Shown here piece by piece: positions 36,060 to 51,318 of a stretch of DNA of 64,000 nt. Source of the stretch: Trematomus loennbergii (taxonomy: Eukaryota; Chordata; Actinopteri; Perciformes; Nototheniidae); contig JAAOOA010000260.1 of the NCBI GenBank assembly GCA_012861695.1, positions 28,501 to 92,500 on the forward strand, given 5' to 3'. The notes beneath the pieces are model-generated. The model was given only the letters and a program-made list of their open reading frames with translations, did no database searches and was not told where the DNA came from. The translations under genes and the position numbers were made by a program. How positions within the stretch are numbered: position 1 is the first letter of the stretch; each line of letters starts with the position of its first letter.

Positions 36060-37440
36060 CACCAATAGGGACATTACCAGAACAAAAATGCCTGCAAGTA
36101 TGGAAAACAGCAGATAGTTGTCTCCCTACGAAAGCGTTCCTGTACAGGGGAAGATGTTCACAGAGTGCACAATGCCCCATATTAAGTTGTAGTTCCGAGG
36201 AAAATGTGGCTCATCTTTTTTGGTATTGTTCATGTGCGAAAAGGGTGTGGGGGACACTGAGGCCATTGTAGGTGCCATAATGCTACTTAGCCCAAGTTCA
36301 TTATTTGTATTATTATTATTGTTTACGTCACTTTTATTTGTTTGTTGAGCACTTCCGGTAATTGTCACATGGGTGTGGTTTGTCTATATAAGTCACCTGT
36401 TTCATGTCGAGTGCGGATGACAGAGAGTGAGCTTGTGCTGTATTTTTTCTGTTGACCGTTTTGTCCATAGTTACTGCTTTGGATTTTGTTTATTACATTT
36501 CGTAAAACTATCTTGCTTCAGTATTGACTTTCTATTTGTAAACGTGTCACAGTTTATAGCCAAGCTTAGCCTCTCGGACTCAAACTGAACTGAGAATTGA
36601 GCCGCCACAGCCATGGTTAACTGGTCTTTATAGGGGACCCAATGAGCAAGATTTACTTTATGGTGATTTACACCCCAAGGATCCTGAAAGACATCAACGA
36701 TGGTGGGCTGTAATTAATTGCTTGAAAGAAGGAATTTGGAGGTGTAGGAACTTAACCGCCTTTAAGAAATGCCAGACGTCCACACAGTCAGTGGTAAAGG
36801 TTGGCCTCACAATGGTCCGTGAACATTTACGACATCTTTGACAAAATAACTGATGGGAGACGCACTGCAGTCACTCCCAGCCTGTTTTGAAGGAAGCAAA
36901 AACTTTACCTGGCTTTCTATGAAAACAAACCAGACGTACCTGATCATTAGAAAAGCCTATGTATGAATTTAGGGAGGTATTTTGGATTATGGACATTGTG
37001 GACGTAAAAAAAGGCCAACATTTTCTCTCTAGAGGAACAGACTAATACCTCTGAAGGCTTCTTGGTCTGTGCTCTATGGTTAACCTGTAAATGTGCATTC
37101 ATATGAACACATTTTGGACCGTTGACTGTTGTTTTCTTCAATACACCCATATTACACCCATATTACACTGTTATTACACCCGTGTTACGCCATTATTACA
37201 ACCGTATCACACCCTTAGGTTTAGGGTACAGGTTTAAATATCCTAATCTATCATCTGTCTTTGTTTAAAGGGAACATTTTGCCTTTGTGATCGGCTGTTT
37301 CACCAGTTCACTCTTTTATATGCTCAACATGAATTCAGAGACACAAGGAGAGTTTGTCTGTCAGCTATTTATCGTAATTGTGATGCAGTTACATGTGAGG
37401 CTTATTAAAGATGATTCATGAGCGTCTTGGGGATTTAGGT
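36060..37440. other. Gene-free region with LINE fragments
   Basis: On the + strand about 36208-36250 reads HLFWYCSCAKRVWG, resembling the cysteine/tryptophan C-terminal block of L1-type LINEs. About 36655-36800 reads GDLHPKDPERHQRWWAVINC, also retroelement-like. Both are short and broken. The rest is unrecognised. Confidence 0.4.
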
Positions 37441-37449
37441 AATTTCTAA

Positions 37450-38632
37450 CCTAAACCTGTTAAGCCGAGAGACCCGGTACCGGCCCTCCCGCAACATCTT
37501 GCAGGAAACAGTGTCTGAGGGCATTTAAACATTTAATAAACTATGAATGTTTTATATCCATGTAACGGGAAGAAACTCATCTAACTGATCATTTTTATTT
37601 ATTTTTCAAAAAAAAAAACCACAATGCTAACACTGAGCCTCTGAATTAGCAATGAGCGAAAAATGCTAACAGATTTACTGCACCGAAACTCACTCATAAA
37701 ACCTTATTATTTATCCTTTCTGCACATCCAACCCATCGATCTGATCGTGAGATGACACAGAATCGATGGGTACCCTCATTATCACTCTATGATAAGAACT
37801 CGCGACTTTATAAACAAAAACAGACATCAAAACATGTGGCGCTAGGTAGCTAAGAACGCTAACATGGCTTACCTGTGTCGTAGTCTGGTCAAAAGTGGTC
37901 TTCAATGGCATTAAAACGATAAAAACGCTGCTGAAGTTAATCCATAGGTTAATCCAATGTGTCTGTGTCCCTTTGAAATGATTTCTGATAATCCATAAGC
38001 AATAAACCTGCTTTTCCGTTTCCAGATGTCAGAGCGAGAGATAGGTTCACTCTGATGCAATCCTGCATGCGCAAAGCCCTCACCTTTTTTTTTTACCATG
38101 TGTGTATGTGGGGAAATTCCCCTTCGATTCTATTGGCTCTAACGGTCAGAAAGAGATGTCAATCACCAAAATCGACCAATGGGTTCCAGAGAAACGGTAA
38201 AACCCCCATTTCCACCCAAATCACCTCAGAGGTGGAGTTTATTTTGCTAAACCTCTCTAAAAAGGTCAAATGTCACTTGTTTTGCATCAATCTTGATACA
38301 GGGTTCTTATTATATGTTGTACTTTGGATTCCTAAAGCTTTTAGTCTACCTTACCATCATCCAAGGGTAGTTTTCACTATAAGTAAAAAAGAATCTTTGG
38401 ACGGACACTATAATTTACAGTTTTTTACTATGTTCAATCTGAATTTTCTTTCAAATAAAAAAACATCTATATTGATTCTGACTTTTCTACATCCAACTCA
38501 CAGGTTTATCATTACTTTGAGAAAAAAGATTATTAATTTAACCCTTTTAGAAGGGAAGATATGGTCATTTGTTCTGGGAATGTCATTTTCGAGCCTGAGA
38601 CCTGAAAAACAGGCTCAGGGCTTAACAGGTTA
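37450..38632. mobile_element. Probable MITE with AACCTGTTAAGCC ends
   Basis: The left end acctgttaagcc and the right end ggcttaacaggt are inverted. The interior is AT-rich and non-coding; a 192-residue frame in it shows no recognisable domain. The boundaries are approximate. Confidence 0.5.
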
Positions 38633-39428
38633 ACAGGTTAAGTGCATGTAAATGGTCTCCAAAGGCATAAATCCCATTTTCTCTTCAGAGCCTGAAACGC
38701 CTCCATTGGCCTCCTTTGTTTACTTCGGAACATAGTGACATCACATGGAACACTTGTGCTTCTATTGGCTAGCGCTCCAACACATTTTACGTGATAAACT
38801 AAGGGGCGGGACATCCGTAAGCGGTTGACCAATCACAACAGAGGCTTCAAAACAATCTGCAGAACAGAGCGAGAGACTTAAGAAATCAATATTATTCACT
38901 TTATTGTCAGTCATTGTATCCCAAGGTCCAACAATAAGACAACAATTAATGTACTGGTATATTTTACAGCATAGAATAAATACAAATATTACAAAATACA
39001 TCTCTAAAAAGGATGCTACCGCTGCGTTACAGATACACATTGATGTAGAAAATGCAACAAAACCTAAAACTAGGTTATGTACAGAATGAGGTATGATGTG
39101 AAAGGTATGTTAAAATCCTTCTTCAGTCATTTTATAATGCACATGTTGCAGGATGGTCTTGGCAAACTCTTAACTGGACTATCAAAGGTTGGGTTCCTGA
39201 AAAAGACCGTCGTGGTCGAGAGGACGATCGAAAATCAGTCATTCTGTGCGAGTATCCAGCAGCAATAAACTTGTCTTTTTAAACGGAGAATCACTGAGGA
39301 TAATATCCAAGGGGAAGTTTGAAGACAGACAACGAGTTTCCAGTCAAAGAAACCACCAAAAAGTCCAAACAGATCTACGAAGAGCTCTTTTGACTCCATA
39401 CAATCCCTTTTTTTCATGTTGGGTTTTC

Positions 39429-39735
39429 TTCTGGTAAAATGCTTGTATAACCTCAACCCTGTAATGCATAATCAAGACATATACATCTTTCTTTTCAGGA
39501 CAAACACAGCTTTCCAAATGCTTATGATGCAGGGATTTCACATGGATGTAAAAATAGCAATAGGATCATATAGCACAAAAAACAAACAAGTAATGCATAC
39601 CACACAGAGAGCAGTAACAACCTCCCTGCAGCATAAACACTCTGAAAGCTGTGTTTATCCTCAAAAGGAAGATGATTATTACTTGATTATGCTTCACAGC
39701 GTTGAGGTTATACAAGCATTTGTACAGAAGGAGAG
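39429..39735. repeat. Short hairpin: ~105-bp inverted repeat
   Basis: The stretch from tggtaaaatgcttgtataac to about 39533 is the reverse complement, with scattered changes, of 39622-39735 (spacer about 90 bases). It is most likely a MITE or its remnant. Confidence 0.75.
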
Positions 39736-40239
39736 CAAAAGAAAGGGGGTTGCATTGTAGGGTTAATTATTCATCTCTGGGTCAAGATCGATGTCCTCTC
39801 CCGTAGGTTTGATGGGTTTACTCAACAGGAAGTCCCTGGATATGTAATCATCCTCTCCTCTCTTCTCTCTTTTCTATATATCGGCTGCAGGAAGGTGTCT
39901 ATAATCCTGAAATGAGTCAGCATGTTTTCCCCGCCAGTTTCCGTATCGTGAAGTCAGTGGGCTTTTCGAATGGGTTTTTAAATAGATGCGTGAAGTCCAA
40001 GATGTTTTAAAATGTTTCTTCTAGTAAATAAATAAAATGTAAAACTTTGTCGTCTTTAAAAAAAAGGGAGGTGTCTAACAAGTGTCTACAGGAGACTACT
40101 GAACGTCATCATGGCGACCATTAGCCACCTTTAGCTTAGCGGTCTTGGATAGTCTTTTGAATTTGAGTCTGAAAACCTCGAAATTAGTCAGCATTTTACC
40201 ATTATTGATTTCGCTAGTCTCAAATGTTTGTTTGGTTAT

Positions 40240-40665
40240 TCCTTAAATAAGGTCTGTGGTTAACACCAGCTGAAGAGATGTTAACGTTTTGTTCTACGAC
40301 AAAATGCGTCACTAAATACCCCACTGGTTAAGTAAAAGATTGCGGTTAGTAACAAGTGCCTAAATGAGACGACTGAACGTCATCACGCCCAACATTAGCC
40401 GCCTTTAGCTTAGCGGTGGTGACGTGAAGTCATGTGACCGTGATGTAGTTCCTTTATAGCCCAACGTTAGCCGCCTTTAGCTTAGCGGTGGTGACGTGAA
40501 GTCATGTGACCGTGATGTAGTTCCTTTATAGCCCAACGTTAGCCCTTTAGCTTAGCGGTGGTGACGTGAAGTCATGTGACCGTGATGTAGTTCCTTTATA
40601 GCCCAACATTAGCAGCCTTTAGCTTAGCGGTGGTGACGTGAAGTCATGTGACCATGCTGTAGATA
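40240..40665. repeat. 72-bp satellite element, inverted copy
   Basis: This is the reverse complement of the intron 7 element at 17640-19040: the flank (aataaggtctgtggttaa) and then about four 72-base units (cctttagcttagcggtggtg). Together with 40840-41060 it shows that repeats from the transporter introns recur here in the opposite orientation. Confidence 0.88.
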
Positions 40666-41147
40666 AAATAACCTCGCTGAACAAAACGTGTAAGTATCAG
40701 AAACCATTGAGCTTATTTGCTGCACAAACCCCAAATCCCCCCAATAAATCCCATTGGCTTTTTGTCAAAGGGAACCAGGGCAACCCTAACTTCCAATGTC
40801 GACCATGTATAATAAGAAGCCCCGCCCCCAATCTCCCGCTCACGGCTCAGTAGAATGAATGGAGAGAGAAATTAAATCTGGATTCGGCTTTTAGCGCATT
40901 TTACAACTTTAAGGACCAAATGTTTTTATTAAGGGCTATAAAAGTGTTCGTGCTGGGTCGTTTATTTAGTTAAAAATTATTATCCGTTGATTTAGAGACG
41001 TCTCTTTCCCAATGTAAGTCAATGGGAAAAAGCATTTCTGGGCCCATTGACGTCACGGACTGATACGGAAATTGTAGTACTGCCGTTTGGCCACTACGAA
41101 TATTTCCCTCAGAGTCCGGACCACTTCCTGGGGGCTTGGTGACGACC

Positions 41148-41233
41148 TACAAAATCCCCCCAATAAATCCCATTGGCTTTTTGCCAAAGGGAACCAGGGC
41201 AACCCTAACTTCCAATATCCACCTACAAAATCC
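41148..41233. repeat. Small insertion with 13-bp flanking duplication at the smim28-like stop
   Basis: The sequence acctacaaaatcc occurs at 41148-41160 and 41221-41233, around about 60 bases (ccaataaatcccattggc and on). A near copy of those 60 bases lies at 40738-40798. The duplicated 13 bases include the complement of the stop codon. Confidence 0.65.
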
Positions 41234-41723
41234 GTCCAGTACTCTTTTCTGCCTTCATATCTTCTTCTTTGATTCCCTTGTCCCCCAGCCTCGTCCCTTT
41301 TTCTTCTTGTTCTTCACCTTTGATCTCTGGTCCAGGACTCGGTGGCATCATCAGCTCGGGGTCTTTTGGTCTTTTTGTGCTGGCGGCTCTGGCGATCCTG
41401 GTGAGCGTTTGTTCGTACGGCGGAGGAAGATAAACCATCAGGAAAACGCCATCCGTTACATCCTGTTCGGAGCTAGAACTGGGTAAATGCTGCCCTCTGC
41501 TGCGTCTGATGGACGACAGCAGCTCGCAGTTCCTCTCCGGGTCCTCCAGGTCCTCCAGGTTTATCACGTTGGCCAATCCCAGCTTGCTGTTTAGGCCGAA
41601 AACATGCCTGCGTCGCTTGAAAAGGAACCCGAGGACACTGAAGAAGACGAGGAAGAAGGAGACGGTCGCGATGACGATGTACGTGATGGATCCCGCACTC
41701 ATGGCCTCGCCTGAACCCTGGCC
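41223..41723 (-). CDS. smim28: smim28-like exon 2 (stop codon)
   Basis: 167 codons including TAG (41225-41223). It carries the membrane helix, the stop-transfer basic cluster and the PPPY motif. The acceptor is ctctctcacag. Confidence 0.8.
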   Translation of the reverse strand, partial: GQGSGEAMSAGSITYIVIATVSFFLVFFSVLGFLFKRRRHVFGLNSKLGLANVINLEDLEDPERNCELLSSIRRSRGQHLPSSSSEQDVTDGVFLMVYLPPPYEQTLTRIARAASTKRPKDPELMMPPSPGPEIKGEEQEEKGTRLGDKGIKEEDMKAEKSTGRIL

Positions 41724-43487
41724 CTGTGAGAGAGACACGAAAACATGAGGTTATATGATTTAAAGCAATCATTAATGAATGGGACTTATTCTCTTTTGGT
41801 GCATTCATTCTTCTTCTATGTTTTTTGGGGTGTTCCCTCTCCTGTAGTGTGTTATATAGGTTTCGAGCAGCATGTAAAGAGCCGGCCAGCTCACCAATCA
41901 GAACAGACTGGGCTCTGGTTTCCGACAGAGGGTGAAAAAGTATGAGAAAAATAAAGAGCTTTTGAACATGAAACACCTGTCACAGTAGAAGCAATAAATA
42001 TGAATATGAACCTGAATATGAGCGTAACAGGGTCAGGTTAAGACACTGTGGAGACACTGTGGAGACATGCGAGAAAAAGGTTTCTTGATACAGAAAATAT
42101 TATTTTAATGGTAAAATATTACTTTAACATGTGGCATTACTAGTTTAGTGTCAAAGGTAGAAGTAAGAGGAATAAATAAAAGGGCTGTGCTGTTAAAGAG
42201 AGGCAAAGAACTGTCTAATTCTTGGATAAAAGTAAGTTAGATTGGTGAAAAACATGTATAGAAATGTATAATAATACAACATTGATAGCTTTCAGATAAC
42301 ATCTGTCCAACAGATGGCGCCGTCTCGCACACATCTGTTTGACCTCTTTACACAAGTTAATCTGGACCATCTGTACCAAACAGTGCTGAGTGTTATTGAG
42401 CACACAGACAGCATATCTGTCTGTCTGACTGTCTGTCTGTCTGAAACTTCCCCCAGGTGACCCATAACATTTAACAACCAGGTAAAGATTTAATCTAGTT
42501 TTTGACACACCTTTTTAAGTATTGTCATTGGTCAAACACCAAAATGCCATCCCGTGCTGGTGTACCGTGTAAAAACACGCCTAATGTTGTCAGCAAGTAG
42601 AACAAGTACTGCCGGCTGTTTGAGACTCTGGAAACGACTTGTTAGATCGCCAAAACAGACATAGAAACCCATGGATTGAGAGAAGTCATTGAACACATCA
42701 GATTTGATAAACTGGTAAAGCCACGTGCTCAAGGCCAAAGATGGATTTTGCACATTTCTGTGTCATATGTTTGTGTATGTAGTTAAAAGTACAATAAGTA
42801 TACTGTTTTAGTTCCTAATGTAGATCATTCCCTATCGGCTGTGTGTGATTCTTCAAACTAAAAAAACATTTTTTTTCAAAATCCTAACATTTTACAGATT
42901 AAATGATTAAAAGATTAAATAAAGAACAAAATGAGAAGTCATTTAGCCCGTTAGATTTGGATTAACTCATGTTGCTGGTGTACCGTGTAAAGCCCCGTGC
43001 ATGTAACCTACATTTAAATGTTGCTCTTTATTTTAATAATCTTTATAAAGTACATTAGTTTATGTTGTGCAACCTTTTAGTTTTACGTAAATGCTACAAT
43101 AAACAATAATATTCAAGTTCCTAATATAGATAAATTATTATAAATTATTGATTTTGTTTTCTAAATCAAATTCACAGATAGAATGAGAATGATAAATATA
43201 TATAATAAGAGGTAAAGAGAACAGACAGAAAAGGTCATTATTTGAGTTCCTTATGTTACAAATGTGGAACTACTTTGCAGCATTTCATTTGTTTAGTTTT
43301 TTTAATGAAATGTACAGAGAGAATTTGAAATATACATACTTTCTTTTTAATTGAGAGTGTGTTTGGATGAACTCACCGGTGCCTGTCCGTCAGTGGAGGG
43401 CTGACCCGAGGGGCCGGGGGACCAATCAAGAGAGTCCCTGCCGGCCGGGCCATATTTGTTCCAGCTGCTGTCCAACAGAGAGCGCAT
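41223..43487 (-). CDS. smim28: Small single-pass membrane protein with PPPY motif (smim28-like)
   Basis: Two exons, 43377-43487 and 41223-41723, join in phase 0 (donor gtgagt, acceptor ctcacag) to give 203 residues with no frame break. The start codon has a strong Kozak context (gccaccATGc). The N-terminus MRSLLDSSWNKYGPAGRDSL resembles my recollection of human SMIM28, which lies in the same 6q23 region as ARFGEF3; the local order supports this. After about 50 residues comes one membrane helix (ITYIVIATVSFFLVFFSVLG) and a basic stop-transfer (FKRRRHVF). A cytoplasmic tail follows, carrying YLPPPYEQ, a PPxY ligand for WW domains of NEDD4-type ubiquitin ligases, and a charged C-terminus (EEQEEKGTR). 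The function is unknown. Human SMIM28 is shorter, so the tail is extended here. Confidence 0.75.
43377..43487 (-). CDS. smim28: smim28-like exon 1
   Basis: 37 codons from ATG (43487-43485) to GQAP, then donor gtgagt. The region upstream of the ATG (43500-43620) is a purine-rich degenerate repeat (ctggagagtctggagaacct) that would lie in the 5' UTR or promoter. Confidence 0.75.
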
Positions 43488-43787
43488 GGTGGCCGGGACT
43501 CAAGCCCAGCCTGGAGCCTGGAGAGTCTGGAGAGTCTGGAGAACCTGGAGAACCTGGAGACCCTGGAGACCCTGGAGAGCCTGGAGCTTGGAGTCGAGAG
43601 TCTTGAGTCTGGAGCCTGAAACGTCGAAGAGAGCTCAGAGGAGGTTCGGAGATACGAGGATTCTCTGAGAGCTCAGAGAGACACTGAGGGCAGAGATGAA
43701 GTGATCACTCTGAATAACAACTGAGAGGAGGGGGAGAAAATAGGGCAACAGACAGTCCGGTGTCCAGCTGATGGGAGGATTTACAGC

Positions 43788-43844
<57 letters not shown>

Positions 43845-43876
43845 GTGTGTGTGTGTGTGTGTGTGTTGTGTGTGTG
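43788..43876. repeat. (GT)n microsatellite
   Basis: About 88 bases of (GT)n with two gtt interruptions, followed by (ggat)n and (ggga)n tracts to about 43920. Confidence 0.96.
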
Positions 43877-44445
43877 AGAGGAGATAGGATGGATGGATGG
43901 AGGGAGGGAGGGAGGGAGGGTGTGATCGCTCAAGAAAGCAATAAAACAGCAACTGAAAGACATTTTATTGGTTGAAAACTAAGTTTGATATTTCCAAAAC
44001 TGATATTTATCCCTAAGTAATTTACATTTTGTTTTTTTTGCCATTTTTTTAAGAATACACACATATAATATATCGTGCAGTAAAAGGCACTGGGCTTATT
44101 GGAAACCTCAAACTTTGTAAAAAAGAAATGCTCTCACTTTTTATTTTCCAGACATAAATCCATTTTTCAATAATATTAAGCCCTCAAGTCTCTTCAGTCT
44201 GAGATTAAATATACAATTGAATAGGAATCTGACTCGTTTTATAGGTTTACGCAACCTTTTATCTGTTGTTAAAGCAAACGTCTGCATTAGTGTTGGTGGT
44301 CATTTAAATTCAGACTTGAGCAACAGTAAATATTCCTCCATGGCATTGAATCATATTTCACTTCTTGTTATTGCACTGCTTAGAATACTTGATTGGGATT
44401 GGTCACATTGTACATTCCAGAGGTCTGTTCATTTTCCGTAACAGC

Positions 44446-45540
44446 TAAGGAGAGCAGACCGTTGCTAAGGAGAGGAGACCGTTGCTAAGGAGAGGAGACC
44501 GTTGCTAAGGAGAGCATACTGCAGTCCGTTGCTAAGGAGAGGAGATCGTTGCTAAGGAGAGCAGACCGTTGCTAAGGAGAGGAGACCGTTGCTAAGGAGA
44601 GCATACCGCAGTCCGTTGCTAAGGAAAGGAGATCGTCGCTTAGGAGAGCAGACCGTTGGTAAGGAGAGCAGACCGTCGCTAAGGAGAGAGACCGTTGCTA
44701 AGGAGAGGAGACCGTTGCTAAGGAGAGCAGACCGTTGCTAAGGAGAGGAGACCGTTGCTAAGGAGAGCAGATCGTTGCTAAGGAGGGCAGACCGTTGCTA
44801 AGGAGAGCAGACCGCAGACCGTTGCTAAGGAGAGGAGATCGTCGCTTAGGAGAGCAGACCGTTGGTAAGGAGAGCAGACCGTCGCTAAGGAGAGCAGACC
44901 GTTGCTAAGGAGAGGAGACCGTTGCTAAGGAGAGCAGACAGTTGGTAAGGAGAGCAGACCGTGGTAAAGAGAGCAGACCGTCGCTAAGGAGAGCAGACCG
45001 TTGCTAAGGAGAGGAGACCGTTGCTAAGGAGAGCAGACAGTTGCTAAGGAGAGGAGACCGTTGCTAAGGAGAGCAGGCCGTTGCTAAGGACAGCAGAATG
45101 GAGGATCAAGGGACTATGTCATAATAATAATAATACATTGAATTTTATAGCGCTTTTCCAAATGCTGATAGACATGCAGTCATATCATCATCAGTCAGAG
45201 CAGATCGTGCTAAGGAGAGCACACCGTTGCTAAGGAGAGCAGACCGCAGACCGTTGCTAAGGAGAGGAGATCGTCGCTTAGGAGAGCAGACCGTTGGTAA
45301 GGAGAGCAGACCGTCGCTAAGGAGAGCAGACCGTTGCTAAGGAGAGGAGACCGTTGCTAAGGAGAGCAGACAGTTGGTAAGGAGAGCAGACCGTTGGTAA
45401 GGAGAGCAGACCGTCGCTAAGGAGAGCAGACCGTTGCTAAGGAGAGGAGACCGTTGCTAAGGAGAGCAGACAGTTGCTAAGGAGAGGAGACCGTTGCTAA
45501 GGAGAGCAGGCCGTTGCTAAGGACAGCAGAATGGAGGATC
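44446..45540. repeat. 20-bp minisatellite, partly duplicated as a block
   Basis: Units of about 20 bases (accgttgctaaggagagcag and variants) fill 44446-45105 and 45195-45530. Between them lies a common fish repeat (ataatacattgaattttata). The block from 44805 to about 45200 recurs at 45236-45630 with near identity, so the minisatellite and its flank were duplicated together, about 430 bases apart. Confidence 0.9.
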
Positions 45541-45639
45541 AAGGGACTATGTCATAATAATAATAATACATTGAATTTTTATAGCGCTTTTCCAAATGCT
45601 GATAGACATGCAGTCATATCATCATCAGTCAACACTTTT

Positions 45640-48070
<2,431 letters not shown>

Positions 48071-48079
48071 TTTCAGGTG

Positions 48080-48280
48080 TATATTACATTACATGTTACA
48101 TGTTAGACGCTTTTATCCAAAGCGACTTACATACTCAATACTGTGGACAATCCCCACAGGAGCACTTTGGGGTGAAGTGTCTCAGGGACACAACGACATG
48201 CTGACTGCAGTGGGGTTTGAACCTGTGCTCCCCTGATCCCAACACCAACGCACTAGTCCACTGTGCCACACGCCTCACTA
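48080..48280. repeat. Dispersed fish repeat
   Basis: Carries gcttttatccaaagcgactt, then a run resembling ggtttgaacctgtgctcccc and ccactgtgccacacgcc. This combination is a common interspersed repeat in teleost genomes. It ends where the 57-bp minisatellite begins. Confidence 0.65.
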
Positions 48281-48282
48281 CG

Positions 48283-49238
48283 TATATCAGTATGTAGTGT
48301 CTCTACTTTAAAGAGTCCTCTCCTGCTGATGTTCAGGTGTATATCAGTATGTAGAGTCTCTACTTTAAAGAGTCCTCTCCTGCTGATGTTCAGGTGTATA
48401 TCAGTATGTAGTGTCTCTACTTTAAAGAGTCCTCTCCTGCTGATGTTCAGGTGTATATCAGTATGTAGAGTCTCTACTTTAAAGAGTCCTCTCCTGCTGA
48501 TGTTCAGGTGTATATCAGTATGTAGTGTCTCTACTTTAAAGAGTCCTCTCTTGCTGATGTTCAGGTGTATATCAGTATGTAGTGTCTCTACTTTAAAGAG
48601 TCCTCTCCTGCTGATGTTCAGGTGTATTCAGTATGTAGTGTCTCTTCTTTAAAGAGTCCTCTCCTGCTGATGTTCAGGTGTATATCAGCATGTAGTGTCT
48701 CTACTTTAAAAGTCCTCTCCTGCTGATGTTTCAGGTGTATATCAGTATGTAGTGTCTCTACTTTAAAGAGTCCTCTCCTGCTGATGTTCAGGTGTATATC
48801 AGTATGTAGTGTCTCTACTTTAAAGAGTCCTCTCCTGCTGATGTTCAGCTGTATATCAGTATGTAGTGTCTCTACTTTAAAGAGTCCTCTCCTGCTGATG
48901 TTCAGGTGTATATCAGTATGTAGTGTCTCTACTTTAAGAGTCCTCTCCTGCTGATGTTCAGGTGTATATCAGTATGTAGTGTCTCTACTTTAAAGAGTCC
49001 TCTCCTGCTGATCTTCAGGTGTATATCAGTATGTAGTGTCTCTACTTTAAAGAGTCCTCTCCTGCTGATGTTCAGGTATATATCAGTATGTAGTGTCTCT
49101 ACTTTAAAGAGTCCTCTCCTGCTGATGTTCAGGTGTATATCATATGTAGTGTCTCTACTTTAAAGAGTCCTCTCCTGCTGATGTTCAGGTGTATATCAGT
49201 ATGTAGTGTCTCTACTTTAAAGAGTCCTCTCCTGCTGG
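48283..49238. repeat. 57-bp minisatellite, ~17 copies
   Basis: The unit gtgtatatcagtatgtagtg, then tctctactttaaagagtcct, then ctcctgctgatgttcag is 57 bases, a multiple of three, so a spurious frame (repeated MFRCISVCSVSTLKSPLL) stays open. Copies differ by single bases and a few one-base deletions. A second array of the same unit lies at 61892-62175. Confidence 0.95.
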
Positions 49239-49239
49239 T

Positions 49240-51318
49240 TGAAAGGAGAGCAAAACAAAAGAGACAAAGCGTTTAGATGATGACAAACTGTGTGAAAAAG
49301 GAGAGTAAACCTTGTGAGGAGCTTGATTCCCCTCCTCCCTCCTGAAGTTAGCATCAGTTCAACCCTCTCTACTTCCATTCAGTCCTAATCTCTTGCAAAA
49401 AGCACAGTGGCATAAATCAGTTTGAACAGATTCTGCCGCTCCAGGGCGTAACCTAATCTCTGTTTGGTAACCATTCTGAGATGTACAGGGATTAATAACA
49501 CTTGCATTGTCCAAACACACATCATAACTGTCTTACTGTGATTTTAGTGGCGTTTTAATTATAAATATACAAGCGTACAACCTAGCAGATTACATACAGT
49601 ATGAGATCTTCAGTGAGGCAGATGGTCATTGGAATCTGAAGGGTGTATCCTCTGTGGAGCAAGGATCTGTTTTCAGGGAAATGTGCTCGCCTTAAATGTG
49701 GAAATATTATGAATACAATTGGAACGTTTTGACTTGATATTGGAAAGGCAATCGACCCAAAATAAACACTTTAAAATGTGTGTAAAAGCTGCTTCTTTGC
49801 CTCGGATTACAGACAGGTTTGTATTTAGATGTAACGTCATGTGATCGCTCTTTTTGGCATTTTAACAATAGTTGGTAGTTGGTCACGCTTCCATCGTACC
49901 TTGTTCATGTCAATCAGTAAGCACATGCATACACACTGCATCAAGTGGAAAGTAAAGTATAAAAAGAAAATCACACTTTAAATATCTTAAATAATAAATA
50001 ATTTAAACTGGATACATATAATTTATATACACACATGTAAATCATAAGCTTTCAACATACACAAACTGTATGTGGGATTTGGTTTGATTCAGAGAGTTTG
50101 AGATCAAACATAAACATTCTGTCAAAGAGATCAGCGCACAGTTTTTAAAGCTGGATATAGAAAATGCATTGCAGCGACACACGTTAATATACAATCAGAT
50201 CAGATGCAAAGACATGTTTCTCCAGCGTATTTAATGTGGCCTGACTGACTGACTGATTGTGCAGCATTAAATAAACAAATAAATACAATTACAGTATTTT
50301 TAATTTGCTTTCACTCTGTGACCTTCATCTGATCTGGCACTATGTAAGACATTTCTCAGAGATCAGCTGATCAGCAGGGTCACTCACGCAGTCAAAAGAA
50401 AAATAATGGAGGTAAGAATGAAAATAATTCATTGTTTTTGTCCACATTTACGTCTGCATCCACACCAGGATTTATGGTTGAGAAAGAGGGCCACGTGTGA
50501 CATTTTTTATTTTTTAGATCTGAGCAAAAATGATTTTTTCTTTGAGTGAAATGGTCAGAATTCTGAGAAAAGTAATAATTCCACTTTTTTTTTCAGAATT
50601 ACGACTTTTTTATCAAAATTCTAACTGTTTCAGATTTCTGAATTTTTCTTAAAGATTCCGACTATTTCTCAAAATTCCGTTTTTTTGGGGGGAAATACTT
50701 TTTTTCAATATTCCGACTTGTTTCTCAGAATCTTAACTTTTTCTGAAAATTCCAACTTTTTTTCTCAGAATTCAGATTTTAATCTCAGAACTAAAACAAA
50801 CAACCCTATTGGTCAGATCTCTAAATATCTTGTAGTGCTAATCCTCTTCCGTAACAATAGCTTCATGTCATTCATGTTATTATTTATCCCCTTGGACAAC
50901 ATGACAATGCTGTCATTAGATTATGAGCAACTCTGCAAATCAGTTTCCCTCAAAACTGATAAACAGCAAATCATATTTAAAGCTTTTGACACAGTACAGG
51001 AACAAAATAACAAGAGGCACATTCCCTTTAAAACAACAACAACAACATGTCCATCATAAACAAAGCAACTGAATCCTCTGTTCTTCATCTGCCAATCAAA
51101 CCTTCCATTTAAAGTCACATGATGTCCTTCCAAAGTGCCACAAATCCATACGAAAACATCAGAGACAGTTGTTTTCTGATGCCTCACCTTTCCATTACGT
51201 CAGCCAATCATCAATCAGCGGCGCCATCACATGACAGCATTGATCCTCATTCTACTTTTAATCTGAACGTCCTTCACAGACTTCGCTCTTCAACCGTCTG
51301 CATGTCTTCGCCCAGTCG
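49240..51318. other. 3' flank of arfgef3, no gene seen
   Basis: This lies downstream of the arfgef3 stop and probably holds its 3' UTR, but no convincing polyadenylation site was chosen. 50510-50790 is a degenerate repeat of a roughly 22-base word (ttctcagaattccgactttt), which recurs at 51600-51850, 55930-55990 and 61340-61510 and, in reverse orientation, at 53280-53400. Confidence 0.5.

Noticed and set aside
38055..38633. 192-residue plus-strand frame
   Set aside because: No recognisable domain, AT-rich, and it lies inside a probable MITE; chance frame or degraded element.
41473..41976. 167-residue minus-strand frame overlapping smim28-like exon 2
   Set aside because: It is a shifted-frame shadow of the real exon; the phase-0 join with exon 1 and the PPPY frame decide the correct reading.
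48283..49238. CRISPR-like regular repeats
   Set aside because: The repeats are head to tail with no unique spacers, in a vertebrate genome; this is a minisatellite. The same applies to 33126-33592 and 63199-64000.
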